Shown: positions 25,070 to 34,314 of the stretch, in pieces
Numbering within the stretch: position 1 is the stretch's first letter
How the letters are laid out: every line of letters begins with the position of its first letter
Source: Jidongwangia harbinensis
GTDB lineage: Bacteria; Actinomycetota; Actinomycetes; Mycobacteriales; Micromonosporaceae
Reading direction: 5' to 3'
Length of the DNA stretch: 64,000 nt
NCBI RefSeq assembly: GCF_020216025.1
Contig: NZ_JAIWNC010000006.1
Span: 62,001-126,000, forward strand
The notes under the pieces: model-generated
Told to the model about the DNA's origin: nothing
Seen by the model: the letters and a program-made list of their open reading frames with translations, nothing else
Databases searched by the model: none
Position numbers and translations under genes: made by a program

Positions 25070-27757
25070 TCAGTCCGTCACCTTCCCGGTGACCGTGCCG
25101 AGTGGCAGCGCGTCGCCGTGGCCGCTGCGGGCCAGCTCGAAGCGCACCTGCTCGGCCGGCTCGGTCACCCCGTCGGCCACGGTCGGCACCGTGAGGTCCG
25201 CGGTCAGCTGGCCGGCCGGCACCCGGATCCGGGGCCGCAGGTTCGTCCCGGACAGCTGCCGGGACGGCTCGGGGTCCTCGAACGCCTGCTCGCGGAACCA
25301 GTCCGGTTCGACGTCCGAGCTGGACAGTTCCGGCGCGCCGGAGAGCGGCACCGGGGTCGCGACCATGTACAGGTCGGTGTCGGCCGTCGTGGACAGGGTG
25401 AGCCGCCAGGTCAGCTTGCCGCCCTCGGTGACCGAGTCGGCCACCGTGGTCACCGTCACGGCGGGCACCGGATCGTCCTCGACCACCTTGACGGTGCTCC
25501 CGTAGTCGCCGATCACCAGCCCGCGCACCACCTTGATGCCCACCGGATAGCCCCGGTCGCCGCTGAACCGGGTGTTGCCGGCCACCGGGATGGGGATCGG
25601 GATGGACGTGGTCTCCGGCGTCACGGTGGCCAGCCAGGACTGGCTGTCCCAGGTCACCGCGTCGGTCACGAACACCCGGACCTGACCGGTGCCGCTGCCG
25701 GTGACGCTGACCGGGACCTGGTGGGTACGGGTGCCGGAGTCGCCCTCCTGGACCGGCGTGAGGCTGCCCACGTCGATGCGCGCCAGACCGGTCGCCTGCG
25801 GGTCCGGTGTGCCCGGCTGCCAGCCCCAGGCGTCGAGCAGCCACGCCTTGCCGGCGGTGCCGCGCGGGATCAGCTCCAGCTGGACGACCGACTGCGCGGC
25901 GGCCAGCGGCACCCGGACCTCCTGCCCCCAGTGCTGGGTCAGGATCGTCGAGCCGGGCAGCCCGTCCACCTGCACGTCGCCGAGTTCGGTGCGCCGGCCC
26001 GCGTCGTCGGTGACCGCGACGCCGAAGCGGGTGCCGGTGGTGTTCGGCGGTACCGCGATCCGCATCGTCACGGCGCCGCTGACCGGGACCGCACGCGGCG
26101 GCCGCATGGTGATCGTCTGACCGGCGGCGGACCACTCCATCGCCACCGCCCGCCGGCCGGGTTCCGGGTTGAGCCCGGCGAACGACACGAAGTGCGGGGT
26201 CAGCGCCAGCCACGACGGCGGCGGGATGCACGCCTGGGTCCGGTCCTCGGTCACCTCGGCGCAGAGCCGTCCCGCGCCGGTCACCTGGACCGCCTCCTCC
26301 GGGACCACCAGCGGTGTCCGGGCGCCGCCGATGGCGTGGCTGAGCACCCGGGCCGGGTCGGCCGACGGCGCCCGTACGCCGGTGCCGTCCAGCAGCGGGC
26401 GGACCTGGTCGTCGCCGTCCACGAACAGGCGCGCGGCGGCGGCGATGTAGGTGGCGCCGGCCTTCTGCTGCTGCGCCGCGGTGAGCCGGGTCGCCTTGCC
26501 CGGGGTGCAGACCGGGTCGCCGGCCTCGGTCGGGAAGTCGTCGTACGCGGGCGCGGTGGCCTGTCCGGGCGTCCACTCGGAGTTGAAGTAGTTGTGGTTC
26601 GCGCCGACCATGAACAGCGCGCTGTGCAGGGCCCGGCCGGTGCTCACCCCGGAGGTGGCGTCCACGTACATCTGGCCCTGCAGGTCGGAGACGTCGCCGT
26701 CGCAACCGGGCAGCAGGGTGGCCGACGGCACGTCGGGCACCGGATTGTGCCCGAAGACGGTGGGTCCGATCAGCAGCGTGCCGCGAACGGTCCAGCGCAC
26801 GGTGCCGCGGTAGTCGTCCTGGCCGGCCGGGGGTGGCGTGAGGCTGTCCATCGCGGCCCGGTTCACTCCCTCACCGCCGCGCGAGTGCCCGACCAGCAGG
26901 ACCCGGGACAGGTCCGCCGGGGGTGCCGCCTGGACCGCGGGCGGTGCCGACGGGCGGCCGGTGCCGGACCAGGTGGCCCACCGGTCCAGGTGCATCCGGA
27001 CCAGCGTGGACCGGGCCTGGGCGCCGGCGTCCTCGGTCACGTTGTCCTGGGCGTTGATCCCGTTGGCCGAGATCGACACGGTGACGTAGCCCTGCGACGC
27101 CAGCAGCCGCTGGGCCTCGAGGTAGCCGCGGTGACTGGGCACCATGGCGGTACCGGACGGACACGGCCAGTCCAGCGTGACATTGTTGATCTCGACGCCG
27201 CGGTAGCAGGTGAAGTGCCGGCCGTGCAGGAACAGCGCGAGCGGCCGGGCGCCGGGTGCGCCCTCCGGCGCCACCACCACGGCCTGCATCTCGACCGGCT
27301 TCGGGTAGCCGGACAGCTGCACCGCGTCCAGCTTGTACTCGCCGCTGACCGTCCGGTAGGTCCCGGGCAGGCCGGGGTCCACCGCGGCGGCCGCGGCCGG
27401 CGGGGGAGCGGGCGGCGGTTCCGTCGAACCCTGCGCCGGCGGCGGACCGTCCAGGCGCCGGCCACCCGCCCGGACCTGCAGCTCGGCGGGCTTCGGCGGC
27501 TCGTCCACGACCAGCCGGAAGGTGCGGTGGTCGGTCGTGGTGGGGCGTCCGAGCAGCCGGTCCGCGGCCCAGAACTCGATCGCCGCGTCGCCCGACACCA
27601 GCGTCGGCGACGTCCAGGTGAGCGTGTGCCCGTCGACCAGCCGCACGCCCGGCACGCCCGGTGTGCCCGGCGGATCGGGCGGCTCGGCCCACGCCTGACC
27701 ACCTATCCCGGCCATCAGCGCCGCGGTCACCGCCACGATTGCGAACACTCTCCGCAT
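25070..27757 (-). CDS. Large secreted alpha/beta-hydrolase with Calx-beta-like C-terminus
   Basis: Exported 895-aa protein. Signal peptide about residues 1-24 (AGIGGQAWA). After a Pro-rich linker the hydrolase core starts near 150: ALFLHGRHFTCYRG as oxyanion region, and nucleophile elbow GHSRGGEGVNRA with Ser near 291. Two segments near the C-terminus, EGGKLTWRLTLS and DGVTEPAEQVRFEL, look like Calx-beta strands, so calcium-stabilised beta domains probably follow the enzyme. AGGAGG is six bases before the ATG. Ester- or peptide-bond hydrolysis outside the cell is likely, substrate unknown. The 63-bp upstream gap contains several CGATAG words, possibly promoter-related. Confidence 0.83.
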   Translation of the reverse strand: MRRVFAIVAVTAALMAGIGGQAWAEPPDPPGTPGVPGVRLVDGHTLTWTSPTLVSGDAAIEFWAADRLLGRPTTTDHRTFRLVVDEPPKPAELQVRAGGRRLDGPPPAQGSTEPPPAPPPAAAAAVDPGLPGTYRTVSGEYKLDAVQLSGYPKPVEMQAVVVAPEGAPGARPLALFLHGRHFTCYRGVEINNVTLDWPCPSGTAMVPSHRGYLEAQRLLASQGYVTVSISANGINAQDNVTEDAGAQARSTLVRMHLDRWATWSGTGRPSAPPAVQAAPPADLSRVLLVGHSRGGEGVNRAAMDSLTPPPAGQDDYRGTVRWTVRGTLLIGPTVFGHNPVPDVPSATLLPGCDGDVSDLQGQMYVDATSGVSTGRALHSALFMVGANHNYFNSEWTPGQATAPAYDDFPTEAGDPVCTPGKATRLTAAQQQKAGATYIAAAARLFVDGDDQVRPLLDGTGVRAPSADPARVLSHAIGGARTPLVVPEEAVQVTGAGRLCAEVTEDRTQACIPPPSWLALTPHFVSFAGLNPEPGRRAVAMEWSAAGQTITMRPPRAVPVSGAVTMRIAVPPNTTGTRFGVAVTDDAGRRTELGDVQVDGLPGSTILTQHWGQEVRVPLAAAQSVVQLELIPRGTAGKAWLLDAWGWQPGTPDPQATGLARIDVGSLTPVQEGDSGTRTHQVPVSVTGSGTGQVRVFVTDAVTWDSQSWLATVTPETTSIPIPIPVAGNTRFSGDRGYPVGIKVVRGLVIGDYGSTVKVVEDDPVPAVTVTTVADSVTEGGKLTWRLTLSTTADTDLYMVATPVPLSGAPELSSSDVEPDWFREQAFEDPEPSRQLSGTNLRPRIRVPAGQLTADLTVPTVADGVTEPAEQVRFELARSGHGDALPLGTVTGKVTD

Positions 27758-27820
27758 GTTGCCTCCTATCGACCAACCCCGTCATGTCTAGCCGATAGAT
27801 TGAAATCCGTCGATAGCTAG

Positions 27821-28414
27821 CTATGCCACAAGCGTGATCGCGATCGCCGCCATCACGGCCGCGATCAGGGCATCCAGGACCCGCCACGCGGCCGGACGGG
27901 CCAGAATCGGCGCCAGCCGGTGCGCGCCCGCGCCGAGTGCGGTGAACCAGACGCCGCTGGCCACCGCCGCGCCGACACCGAACGCCCACCGGTCCGGATG
28001 CTGCTGCGCCACCGACCCCAGCAGCAGGACCGTGTCCAGGTAGACGTGCGGATTCAGATAGGTCAGCGCGAGGCAGGTGAGCAGCGTCGCCCGCAACGTG
28101 GCCGGGGCCCGGTCGGTGGGCGCGAGCGTGCCGGGCCGCAGGGCGCGCCGCGCGGCCAGTCCCGCGTACCCGAGCAGGAACGCCGCGCCCACCCACCGGA
28201 TCGCGGTCACCGCGACGGGCTGGGCGGCCACCACGGCGCCCAGGCCGGCGATGCCGGCCACGATCAGGGCGAGGTCGGACAGCGCGCAGATCGCCACCAC
28301 CGGCAGGACGTGCTCGCGGCGCAGGCCCTGGCGGAGCACGAACGCGTTCTGCGCGCCGATGGCCACGATGAGAACGAGAGAGGCGGCGAAACCGCCGACG
28401 GCTGAGGTGAGCAC
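27821..28414 (-). CDS. LysE/ArgO-type amino acid exporter
   Basis: Inner-membrane exporter of 197 aa with six hydrophobic segments. Signature parts are GFAASLVLIVAIGAQNAFVLRQG (about residues 8-30) and LTYLNPHVYLDTVLLLG (about 115-131), with the conserved Asn-Pro-His and Asp typical of LysE/ArgO. These proteins export lysine and/or arginine when cytoplasmic levels rise. TACCGT six nt before the GTG start supports a leaderless transcript. It is divergent from a LysR regulator, as lysE-lysG are in corynebacteria, and close to dapD/dapE of lysine synthesis. Confidence 0.93.
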   Translation of the reverse strand: MLTSAVGGFAASLVLIVAIGAQNAFVLRQGLRREHVLPVVAICALSDLALIVAGIAGLGAVVAAQPVAVTAIRWVGAAFLLGYAGLAARRALRPGTLAPTDRAPATLRATLLTCLALTYLNPHVYLDTVLLLGSVAQQHPDRWAFGVGAAVASGVWFTALGAGAHRLAPILARPAAWRVLDALIAAVMAAIAITLVA

Positions 28415-28420
28415 GACCCG

Positions 28421-28426
28421 ACGGTA
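28421..28426 (-). promoter_or_regulatory. Leaderless -10 box TACCGT
   Basis: Minus-strand TACCGT, six nt before the exporter GTG at 28414. Confidence 0.5.
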
Positions 28427-28450
28427 CGGGCGGACGGCGTACCTCTCCAG

Positions 28451-28476
28451 CTAAAGATTCTGCACTTCGTTTAGCA
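28451..28476. promoter_or_regulatory. LysR-type operator candidate
   Basis: GCTAAA, 14-base spacer, TTTAGC: a perfect inverted repeat in the AT-rich gap between the exporter gene and its divergent LysR regulator, the expected place for the regulator's recognition site. Confidence 0.7.
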
Positions 28477-28485
28477 TCGCTTAAC

Positions 28486-29334
28486 GTGGACCCGACCCAG
28501 CTGGCGACCTTCCAGGCGATCGTCGACACGGGCAGCTTCGAGGCGGCGGCGCGGGCGCTGCACGTCACGCCGTCCGCGGTGAGCCAGCGGATCAAGGCTC
28601 TCGAACAGGACGTCGGCCAGGTGCTGATCCGGCGGGCCAAACCGTGCGAGCCCACCGAGGCGGGCCGGGCGCTGGTCCGGTACGCCGGACAGGTGGCCCT
28701 GCTGGAACGCGAGGCGCTGTCCGCGGCCCGCGGCGCGCTGGCCGGCGCCGGCCGTACCCGGATCTCGGTGGTGGTCAACGCCGACTCGCTGCACACCTGG
28801 TTCCTGCCGGCGCTGGCCGGCCTGCCCGGCATCGACTTCGACCTGCATCAGGACGACCAGGACCACACCGCCGACCTGCTCCGGGCCGGCACCGCGATGG
28901 CCGCGGTCACCGCACAGCACGTCGCCGTGCAGGGCTGCCGGGTGGAACGCCTCGGCGCGATGCGGTACCGGGCGGTGGCCGCGCCGGCCCTCGGCGCGGT
29001 GGACTTCGCGACCACGCCGATGATCCTGCTCAACCGCAAGGACCGGTTGCAGCACCGGTTCCTGGCGTCGCTCAACCGCCGCCGGCCGGACCCGCCGATC
29101 CACTACGTGCCGGCCGCCGCCGCGTTCGTCGAGGCGATCCGGCTCGGGCTGGGCTGGGCCCTCATGCCGGAGCAGATCGCGGTGCCCGACCTGGCGGCCG
29201 GCCGGGTGGTCGAACTGGTCCCCGGCCGCCACCTGGACGTGCCGCTGTACTGGCAGTACTGGCGGATGGAATCGACCGTGCTGAGCGCGCTCACCGGGGC
29301 GGTGAAGACCGCGGCCCGGGACGCGCTGCGCTGA
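28486..29334 (+). CDS. LysR-family regulator of the exporter (LysG/ArgP type)
   Basis: Regulator of 282 aa. The N-terminal HTH reads FQAIVDTGSFEAAARALHVTPSAVSQRIKALE in residues ~8-39, followed by a linker helix and a two-lobed ligand domain. The phrases GQVLIRRAKPCEPTEAG and ADSLHTWFLPALAG are typical of the ArgP/IciA/LysG subgroup, which senses basic amino acids and activates the exporter gene. The GTG start has no ribosome-binding site and follows the putative operator within 10 nt. Divergent to the exporter, the classical arrangement. Confidence 0.92.
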   Translation: MDPTQLATFQAIVDTGSFEAAARALHVTPSAVSQRIKALEQDVGQVLIRRAKPCEPTEAGRALVRYAGQVALLEREALSAARGALAGAGRTRISVVVNADSLHTWFLPALAGLPGIDFDLHQDDQDHTADLLRAGTAMAAVTAQHVAVQGCRVERLGAMRYRAVAAPALGAVDFATTPMILLNRKDRLQHRFLASLNRRRPDPPIHYVPAAAAFVEAIRLGLGWALMPEQIAVPDLAAGRVVELVPGRHLDVPLYWQYWRMESTVLSALTGAVKTAARDALR

Positions 29335-29375
29335 CGGTGAGCGCCCGACTCGCCCGACCCGTCCGTTGGCGCTGA

Positions 29376-30323
29376 TCAGTCGTTGGCGTGCAGCGCCGCG
29401 TTGAGTTCGATGCCGGTGCCCTTGCGGGGGCGGGCCTCCAGCGCCCCGGTCACCGAGTTGCGCCAGAACAACAGGTTGTCGACGCCGGAGAGCTCGCGGG
29501 CCTTGACCACCCGGCCGTCCGGCAGGGTGATCTTCGACGACGCGGTGATGTAGGTGCCCGCCTCGATCACGCAGTCGTCGCCCAGCGAGATGCCGACGCC
29601 GGCGTTCGCGCCCAGCAGGCTGCGCTCGCCGATCCGCACCTTGTCCTTGCCGCCGCCGGAGAGCGTGCCCATGATCGAGCTGCCGCCGCCCACGTCGGAG
29701 CCGTCGCCGACCACCACGCCCTGCACGATCCGGCCCTCGACCATCGACGTGCCGAGCGTGCCGGCGTTGAAGTTGACGAACCCCTCCTGCATCACCGTGG
29801 TGCCGGTGGCCAGGTGGGCGCCCAGCCGGACCCGGTCGGCGTCGGCGATCCGCACGCCGGCGGGCACCACGTAGTCGGTCATCCGGGGGAACTTGTCCAC
29901 CCCGAACACCGTCAGGTGCCGGCCCGCGGCCCGCTCGATCAGGCGCAACTCGTCCACCCGGTCCGGCGGGCACGGCCCGGCGGAGGTCCAGGCCACGTTC
30001 GCCAGGTGCCCGAAGATGCCGTCCAGGTTCTGCGCGTTCGGCCGCACCAGGCGGTGCGACAGCAGGTGCAGACGGAGGTACGCGTCCGCCGCGTCCTTGA
30101 TCGGGTCGGCCAGCGAGCCGATCACCGTGCGCACCTCGACCGTGGACAGGCCGGCCAGCGCCCGCGGACCGGTCAGCCCGGCGGGCAGCGTCGGCGCCTC
30201 GGCGGGCTCCGCGCCCAGTCCCAGGAAGCCGGTCGGGTACCAGGTGTCGAGCACCTGGCCGGCGGCGGTGACGGTGGCCAGCCCGATGCCCCAGGCGGGC
30301 GAGGTCGAGATTTCGGTAGTCAC
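29376..30323 (-). CDS. dapD: 2,3,4,5-tetrahydropyridine-2,6-dicarboxylate N-succinyltransferase
   Basis: Cytoplasmic trimeric acyltransferase of 315 aa in the succinylase branch of lysine and meso-diaminopimelate synthesis; transfers succinyl from succinyl-CoA to tetrahydrodipicolinate. The C-terminal half shows left-handed beta-helix hexapeptide repeats ([40 protein letters not shown]) of the actinobacterial DapD type. TAGGGT lies seven nt before its GTG start. It is divergent from dapE across a 73-bp gap, so the two steps of the same branch share a regulatory region. Confidence 0.95.
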   Translation of the reverse strand: MTTEISTSPAWGIGLATVTAAGQVLDTWYPTGFLGLGAEPAEAPTLPAGLTGPRALAGLSTVEVRTVIGSLADPIKDAADAYLRLHLLSHRLVRPNAQNLDGIFGHLANVAWTSAGPCPPDRVDELRLIERAAGRHLTVFGVDKFPRMTDYVVPAGVRIADADRVRLGAHLATGTTVMQEGFVNFNAGTLGTSMVEGRIVQGVVVGDGSDVGGGSSIMGTLSGGGKDKVRIGERSLLGANAGVGISLGDDCVIEAGTYITASSKITLPDGRVVKARELSGVDNLLFWRNSVTGALEARPRKGTGIELNAALHAND

Positions 30324-30330
30324 GATCGAG

Positions 30331-30336
30331 ACCCTA
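30331..30336 (-). promoter_or_regulatory. Leaderless -10 box TAGGGT (dapD)
   Basis: Minus-strand TAGGGT, seven nt before the dapD GTG. Confidence 0.55.
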
Positions 30337-30383
30337 CCGAAAGCGCCTGGTCGCTATCGCGAGGGAGGTTCACCGGCGGCCGG

Positions 30384-30389
30384 TATGGT
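30384..30389 (+). promoter_or_regulatory. Leaderless -10 box TATGGT (dapE)
   Basis: TATGGT, seven nt before the ATG at 30397. Confidence 0.55.
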
Positions 30390-30396
30390 GCGCCGT

Positions 30397-31473
30397 ATGG
30401 GCAACAACCCGCTGACCTCGGACGTGCTGGTGGACCCGGTCGTGCTCACCCGCACCTTGGTCGACATCGAGTCCGTCTCCCGCAACGAGAAAGTGATCGC
30501 CGACTGTGTGGAGGAGGTCCTCCGCCAGACGCCGCACCTGAGCGTGGACCGGCTCGGCAACACCGTGATGGCGCGCACCGATCTGGGTCGCGCCCAACGG
30601 GTGGTGCTGGCCGGGCATCTCGACACGGTGCCGATCAACGACAACTTCCCGTCCACCGTCGTGGACGACCTGATCTACGGCTGCGGTACGTCCGACATGA
30701 AGTCCGGCGTGGCGCTGGCGCTGCACCTGGCCGCGACGCTGCCGGACCCGGGCTACGACGTCACCTACCTGTTCTACGAGGCGGAGGAGATCGAGTCCGC
30801 GTACAACGGGCTGCACCTGGTCTCGCAGGCCCATCCGCAGTGGCTGGAGGCCGACTTCGCGGTGCTGCTCGAACCGACCTACGGGGTGGTGGAGGCCGGC
30901 TGCCAGGGCACCCTGCGGGTGCTGGTGCACACCACCGGGCGGCGGGCACACACCGCGCGGTCGTGGCGCGGGGTCAACGCGATCCACGCGGCGGGCGAGG
31001 TGCTGCGGCGGCTCCAGGACTACCGTCCGCGCACGGTCTCCATCGACGGGTGTACGTACCGTGAGGGACTGAATGCGGTCCGCATCTCCGGCGGGGTGGC
31101 CGGGAACGTGGTCCCCGACGCCTGCACGGTGGAGGTCAACCTGCGGTTCGCGCCGGACCGCACCGAGGAGCAGGCGCTGGCCCACGTCCGCGAGGTGATG
31201 GAGGGCTTCGAGATCGAACTGACCGACTCGGCACCCGGCGCGCTGCCCGGCCTCGGCGCGGCACCGGCCCGGGAGTTCCTGGCCGCGGTCGGCGCCGAGC
31301 CGGCCGCCAAGCTGGGCTGGACCGACGTGGCCCGGTTCGCCGCCCTGGGCATCCCGGCGCTGAACTACGGGCCGGGCGACCCGCTGCTCGCGCACGCGCC
31401 GGACGAGCACGTGGAGATCGGCAAGATCCGGGACGGTGCCGCCACGTTGCACCGCTGGCTGGCCGCCCCGTAG
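30397..31473 (+). CDS. dapE: Succinyl-diaminopimelate desuccinylase
   Basis: Zinc-dependent M20 amidohydrolase of 358 aa that releases succinate from N-succinyl-LL-diaminopimelate. Metal ligands are visible: the His-Asp of LAGHLDTVPIND, the Asp of YGCGTSDMKSG, the double Glu of YEAEEIES, and the C-terminal His of DEHVEIG. The inserted dimerisation domain runs about residues 170-280. ATG at 30397 is preferred over the in-frame ATG at 30385 because a TATGGT box fits it as a leaderless start. Divergent from dapD. Confidence 0.95.
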   Translation: MGNNPLTSDVLVDPVVLTRTLVDIESVSRNEKVIADCVEEVLRQTPHLSVDRLGNTVMARTDLGRAQRVVLAGHLDTVPINDNFPSTVVDDLIYGCGTSDMKSGVALALHLAATLPDPGYDVTYLFYEAEEIESAYNGLHLVSQAHPQWLEADFAVLLEPTYGVVEAGCQGTLRVLVHTTGRRAHTARSWRGVNAIHAAGEVLRRLQDYRPRTVSIDGCTYREGLNAVRISGGVAGNVVPDACTVEVNLRFAPDRTEEQALAHVREVMEGFEIELTDSAPGALPGLGAAPAREFLAAVGAEPAAKLGWTDVARFAALGIPALNYGPGDPLLAHAPDEHVEIGKIRDGAATLHRWLAAP

Positions 31474-31493
31474 ACCGGGAGGACCCCGGGCGG

Positions 31494-31679
31494 TCAGATC
31501 GTCTCGGCGACCGCCCGGCCGATCGCGCGCGGCGATATCTCCACGGTCGCTTCCGGGTCGAACGGGGTCTCGGCGGCGAACGGCGGGAGCGCGCGGGACA
31601 TCCGCCGCTCCTCCACCACCTGGCGGATGCGCCGCTGCATGCGGCGCTGCATCTTGATGCGTTCGTATCGAGTCGTCAC
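31494..31679 (-). CDS. Small basic hypothetical protein
   Basis: Not recognised. The 61-aa product has a strongly basic helix (RYERIKMQRRMQRRIRQVVE, residues ~4-23) and a Pro/acidic tail ending in AVAETI. AGGAGCC sits five bases before the GTG start, so it is well supported as a translated gene, unlike the longer frame above it. Convergent with dapE. Might bind nucleic acid, but nothing proves this. Confidence 0.6.
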   Translation of the reverse strand: MTTRYERIKMQRRMQRRIRQVVEERRMSRALPPFAAETPFDPEATVEISPRAIGRAVAETI

Positions 31680-31828
31680 GGTGGCTCCTCTGCCTGCCGT
31701 GGGCGTTGGTAACTGTACAGACGCTCGAGAGCTACCGTCCGTTGCCTCAATCTGGCAAAAAGGTTCGGACGCCGCAATCCCGTTGCCGAAACCAGACCGG
31801 TTATTCACCGGTTACGGACCGTCCGCAC

Positions 31829-31834
31829 TACCGT
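31829..31834 (+). promoter_or_regulatory. Leaderless -10 box TACCGT
   Basis: TACCGT, seven nt before the ATG at 31842. Confidence 0.55.
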
Positions 31835-31841
31835 GGGGGCC

Positions 31842-32621
31842 ATGACGGACAGCACCAACGGGCGACCCCGTGCGGAGTCGGAGCGTCATCGCGGAGCGGT
31901 CACGCTGCGACGTGACTCGATACCGGCGAGCACCGCGGACGAGAAGCTTCTCGACTCGCACCACCGGCGCGAGTGGAAGACCAAGGACGCCTGGCGGGCC
32001 CTGCGCATCCTGTCCGAGTTCGTCGAGGGCTTCGACACCCTGGCCGATCTGCCGCCCGCCGTCAGCGTGTTCGGCTCGGCCCGCAGCAAGCCGGACAGCC
32101 CGGAGTGCGAGCTGGCCGCCGACCTCGGCGCGGCACTGGCCGAGGCGGGGTACGCGGTGATCACCGGCGGCGGGCCCGGCGTGATGGAGGCGGCCAACCG
32201 CGGCGCCACCGAAGCCGGCGGGATGTCCGTCGGGCTCGGCATCGAGCTGCCGTTCGAACAGGGACTCAACGACTGGGTCGACATCGGCATCGACTTCCGC
32301 TACTTCTTCGTCCGCAAGACCATGTTCGTCAAGTACGCGCAGGCGTTCGTCGTGCTGCCCGGCGGCTTCGGCACGCTGGACGAGCTGTTCGAGGCCATCA
32401 CGCTGGTGCAGACCAAGAAGGTCACCCGGTTTCCGGTGATCCTGATGGGCACCGAATACTGGGCCGGGCTGCTCGACTGGATGCGCGAGCGGCTGCTCCC
32501 GGACGGCAAGGTGGGCCCCGCCGACCTGGACCTGATCCAGCTCACCGACGACGTGGACGAGGCGGTGCGCATCATCGTGGCCGCGGCGGACGCCGCGGCG
32601 ACCGAGAACGGAAAGCAGTGA
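31842..32621 (+). CDS. LOG-family (TIGR00730) Rossmann-fold protein, long form
   Basis: Cytoplasmic 259-aa protein. Characteristic motifs are GGGPGVMEAANRGA (about residues 107-120) and VLPGGFGTLDELFE (about 171-184), the PGGxGTxxE signature of LOG enzymes. Family members are cytokinin-activating phosphoribohydrolases or nucleotide 5'-monophosphate hydrolases (PpnN-like). A ~55-residue basic N-terminal extension precedes the fold. The ATG fits a leaderless box. It is followed one base after its stop by a second, shorter LOG gene, so the pair forms an operon of paralogues. Confidence 0.9.
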   Translation: MTDSTNGRPRAESERHRGAVTLRRDSIPASTADEKLLDSHHRREWKTKDAWRALRILSEFVEGFDTLADLPPAVSVFGSARSKPDSPECELAADLGAALAEAGYAVITGGGPGVMEAANRGATEAGGMSVGLGIELPFEQGLNDWVDIGIDFRYFFVRKTMFVKYAQAFVVLPGGFGTLDELFEAITLVQTKKVTRFPVILMGTEYWAGLLDWMRERLLPDGKVGPADLDLIQLTDDVDEAVRIIVAAADAAATENGKQ

Positions 32622-32622
32622 C

Positions 32623-33165
32623 ATGGCGGCGATCTGCGTCTTCTGCGCCTCCTCCAACACCATCGAGCAGCGCTGGCTGGACCTGGCCGCGGACACCGGC
32701 CGGGAACTGGCCGCCCGCGGCCACACGCTCGTCTCCGGCGGCGGCTGCGTCGGCATGATGGGCGCGGTGGCCGACGGCGCCCGGCAGGGCGGCGCACACA
32801 CCCTCGGGGTGATCCCACAGTCCCTGGTGGACCTGGAGGTCGCCGACACCGCCGCGGACGAACTCATCGTCACCGCCGACATGGGCACCCGGAAGAACCT
32901 GATGATCGACCGGTCCGACGCGTTCATCACGCTGCCCGGCGGCCTCGGCACGCTCGACGAACTGTTCGAGGTGTGGACCACGGCGACGCTCGACCTGCAC
33001 CGCAAGCCGATCGTGCTGGTCGACCCGGACGGCTTCTACGCGGGCCTGATGACCTGGCTGGCCGGCCTGGCGGACGCGAAGTTCGTCCGGCGGGCGGCGC
33101 TGGACCAGGTGGTCGTGGTGAATTCGGTGACCGCCGCGCTGGACGCCGTGGAAGCGGTCGCCTGA
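32623..33165 (+). CDS. LOG-family (TIGR00730) protein, short form
   Basis: Protein of 180 aa, the minimal LOG fold: CVFCASSNTIEQRW at the start, VSGGGCVGMMGAVADGA (nucleotide loop) and LPGGLGTLDELFEVW (PGGxGTxxE, catalytic Glu). It hydrolyses nucleoside monophosphates to base and ribose 5-phosphate in characterised relatives. Starts one nt after the previous stop codon, hence translationally linked with its long-form paralogue. The two differ mostly by the N-terminal extension. Confidence 0.92.
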   Translation: MAAICVFCASSNTIEQRWLDLAADTGRELAARGHTLVSGGGCVGMMGAVADGARQGGAHTLGVIPQSLVDLEVADTAADELIVTADMGTRKNLMIDRSDAFITLPGGLGTLDELFEVWTTATLDLHRKPIVLVDPDGFYAGLMTWLAGLADAKFVRRAALDQVVVVNSVTAALDAVEAVA

Positions 33166-33171
33166 CCGGAC

Positions 33172-33190
33172 GGCCCCGCGGCACGGGGCC
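33172..33190 (+). terminator. Short hairpin after the LOG pair
   Basis: GGCCCCG, loop CGGCA, CGGGGCC; seven-base stem seven nt after the stop. No T-run; modest. Confidence 0.45.
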
Positions 33191-33224
33191 ACGGGCGGCG
33201 GACCGGCGTGGAAAACTTGCCGGC

Positions 33225-34238
33225 ATGCCCCCGCCACGGGCGACACTGCTGCAGGTCGCGCAACGGGCCGGCGTGTCCCGGAGTACGGCCTCCTTCGTGC
33301 TGACCGGACGCCACGTCGACATGCGGATCTCCGAGGACGCGCGGCAACGGGTGCTGCGGGCCGCGCAGGAATTCGACTACCGGCCCAATCTGATGGCCCG
33401 CAGCCTGCGCACCAAGGTGACCCGGACGATCGCGCTGGTGTCCGACACGATCGCCGCCGACCCGTACGCCGGCCGGGCCGTCCACGGCAGCCTGGCCGCC
33501 GCGGTGGCACACGGGCACCTGCTGCTGATCGGCGAGACCGAGGGCGATCCGCGGATCGAGGAACGCCTCATCTCCGACTTCATCGACCGGCAGGTCGACG
33601 CGTTCGTGTACGCCAGCATGGTCACCCGGCAGGTGCGCGTCCCGGGACTGCTGCACGGCCACCCGGTGGTCCTGCTCAACTGCCTGACCGGGGCGCACCG
33701 GCCGACGCACCACGCGGTGGTCCCGGACGAGCTGGCGGCCGGGCACGCCGCCGCCACGGTGGTCCTGGACGCCGGACACCACAGCGGCATCTACCTGGTC
33801 GGACGGCCGGCGGACCAGGTCTTCGCGGGCCGCGAGCGGATGACCGGCATCGCCGCCGGGCTGGCCGCCGCCGGAGCCCGGCTGGCCGGCACCATCGAGT
33901 GTGACTGGTGGCCGGACCCGGCGTACGACGCGGTGCTCGGCGCGCTCACCGGCGGACTCCGGCCGCACGTGCTGATCTGCCTGAACGACCGCATCGCGCT
34001 GGGTGCGTACCAGGCGTTGCGTGCGGCCGGGTGCGCCATTCCGGGCGACGTGTCGGTGGTCTCGTTCGACGACTCCGAACTCGCCGCCTGGCTCCGGCCG
34101 CCGCTGACCAGCATCGCGCTGCCGCACTACCAGCTCGGCCGGCGAGCCGTCGAACTGCTGCTCGGCCCGCCGTCCGAGCCGGCCGTGACCCGGGTGCCGA
34201 TGCCGGTACGCCGACGTGCCTCGATCGGTCGGCGGTAG
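33225..34238 (+). CDS. LacI-family transcriptional regulator
   Basis: Regulator of 337 aa. HTH: TLLQVAQRAGVSRSTASFVL (about residues 7-26), with hinge helix to ~60, then a periplasmic-binding-protein-like effector domain for a sugar-type ligand, containing ICLNDRIALGAYQALRAAG and VSVVSFDDSELA. The start is the ATG at 33225, just ahead of the HTH; there is no strong ribosome-binding site. No sugar transport or hydrolase genes adjoin it, so its targets are elsewhere (the GH5 gene is 30 kb away). Confidence 0.92.
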   Translation: MPPPRATLLQVAQRAGVSRSTASFVLTGRHVDMRISEDARQRVLRAAQEFDYRPNLMARSLRTKVTRTIALVSDTIAADPYAGRAVHGSLAAAVAHGHLLLIGETEGDPRIEERLISDFIDRQVDAFVYASMVTRQVRVPGLLHGHPVVLLNCLTGAHRPTHHAVVPDELAAGHAAATVVLDAGHHSGIYLVGRPADQVFAGRERMTGIAAGLAAAGARLAGTIECDWWPDPAYDAVLGALTGGLRPHVLICLNDRIALGAYQALRAAGCAIPGDVSVVSFDDSELAAWLRPPLTSIALPHYQLGRRAVELLLGPPSEPAVTRVPMPVRRRASIGRR

Positions 34239-34314
34239 TCCACCTTGCGGGGGAGGGTCAGCGCGCGCCCGTACCGCTAGCGTCTTCTGTCATCGCAGAT
34301 CACGGGAGTGGTGG

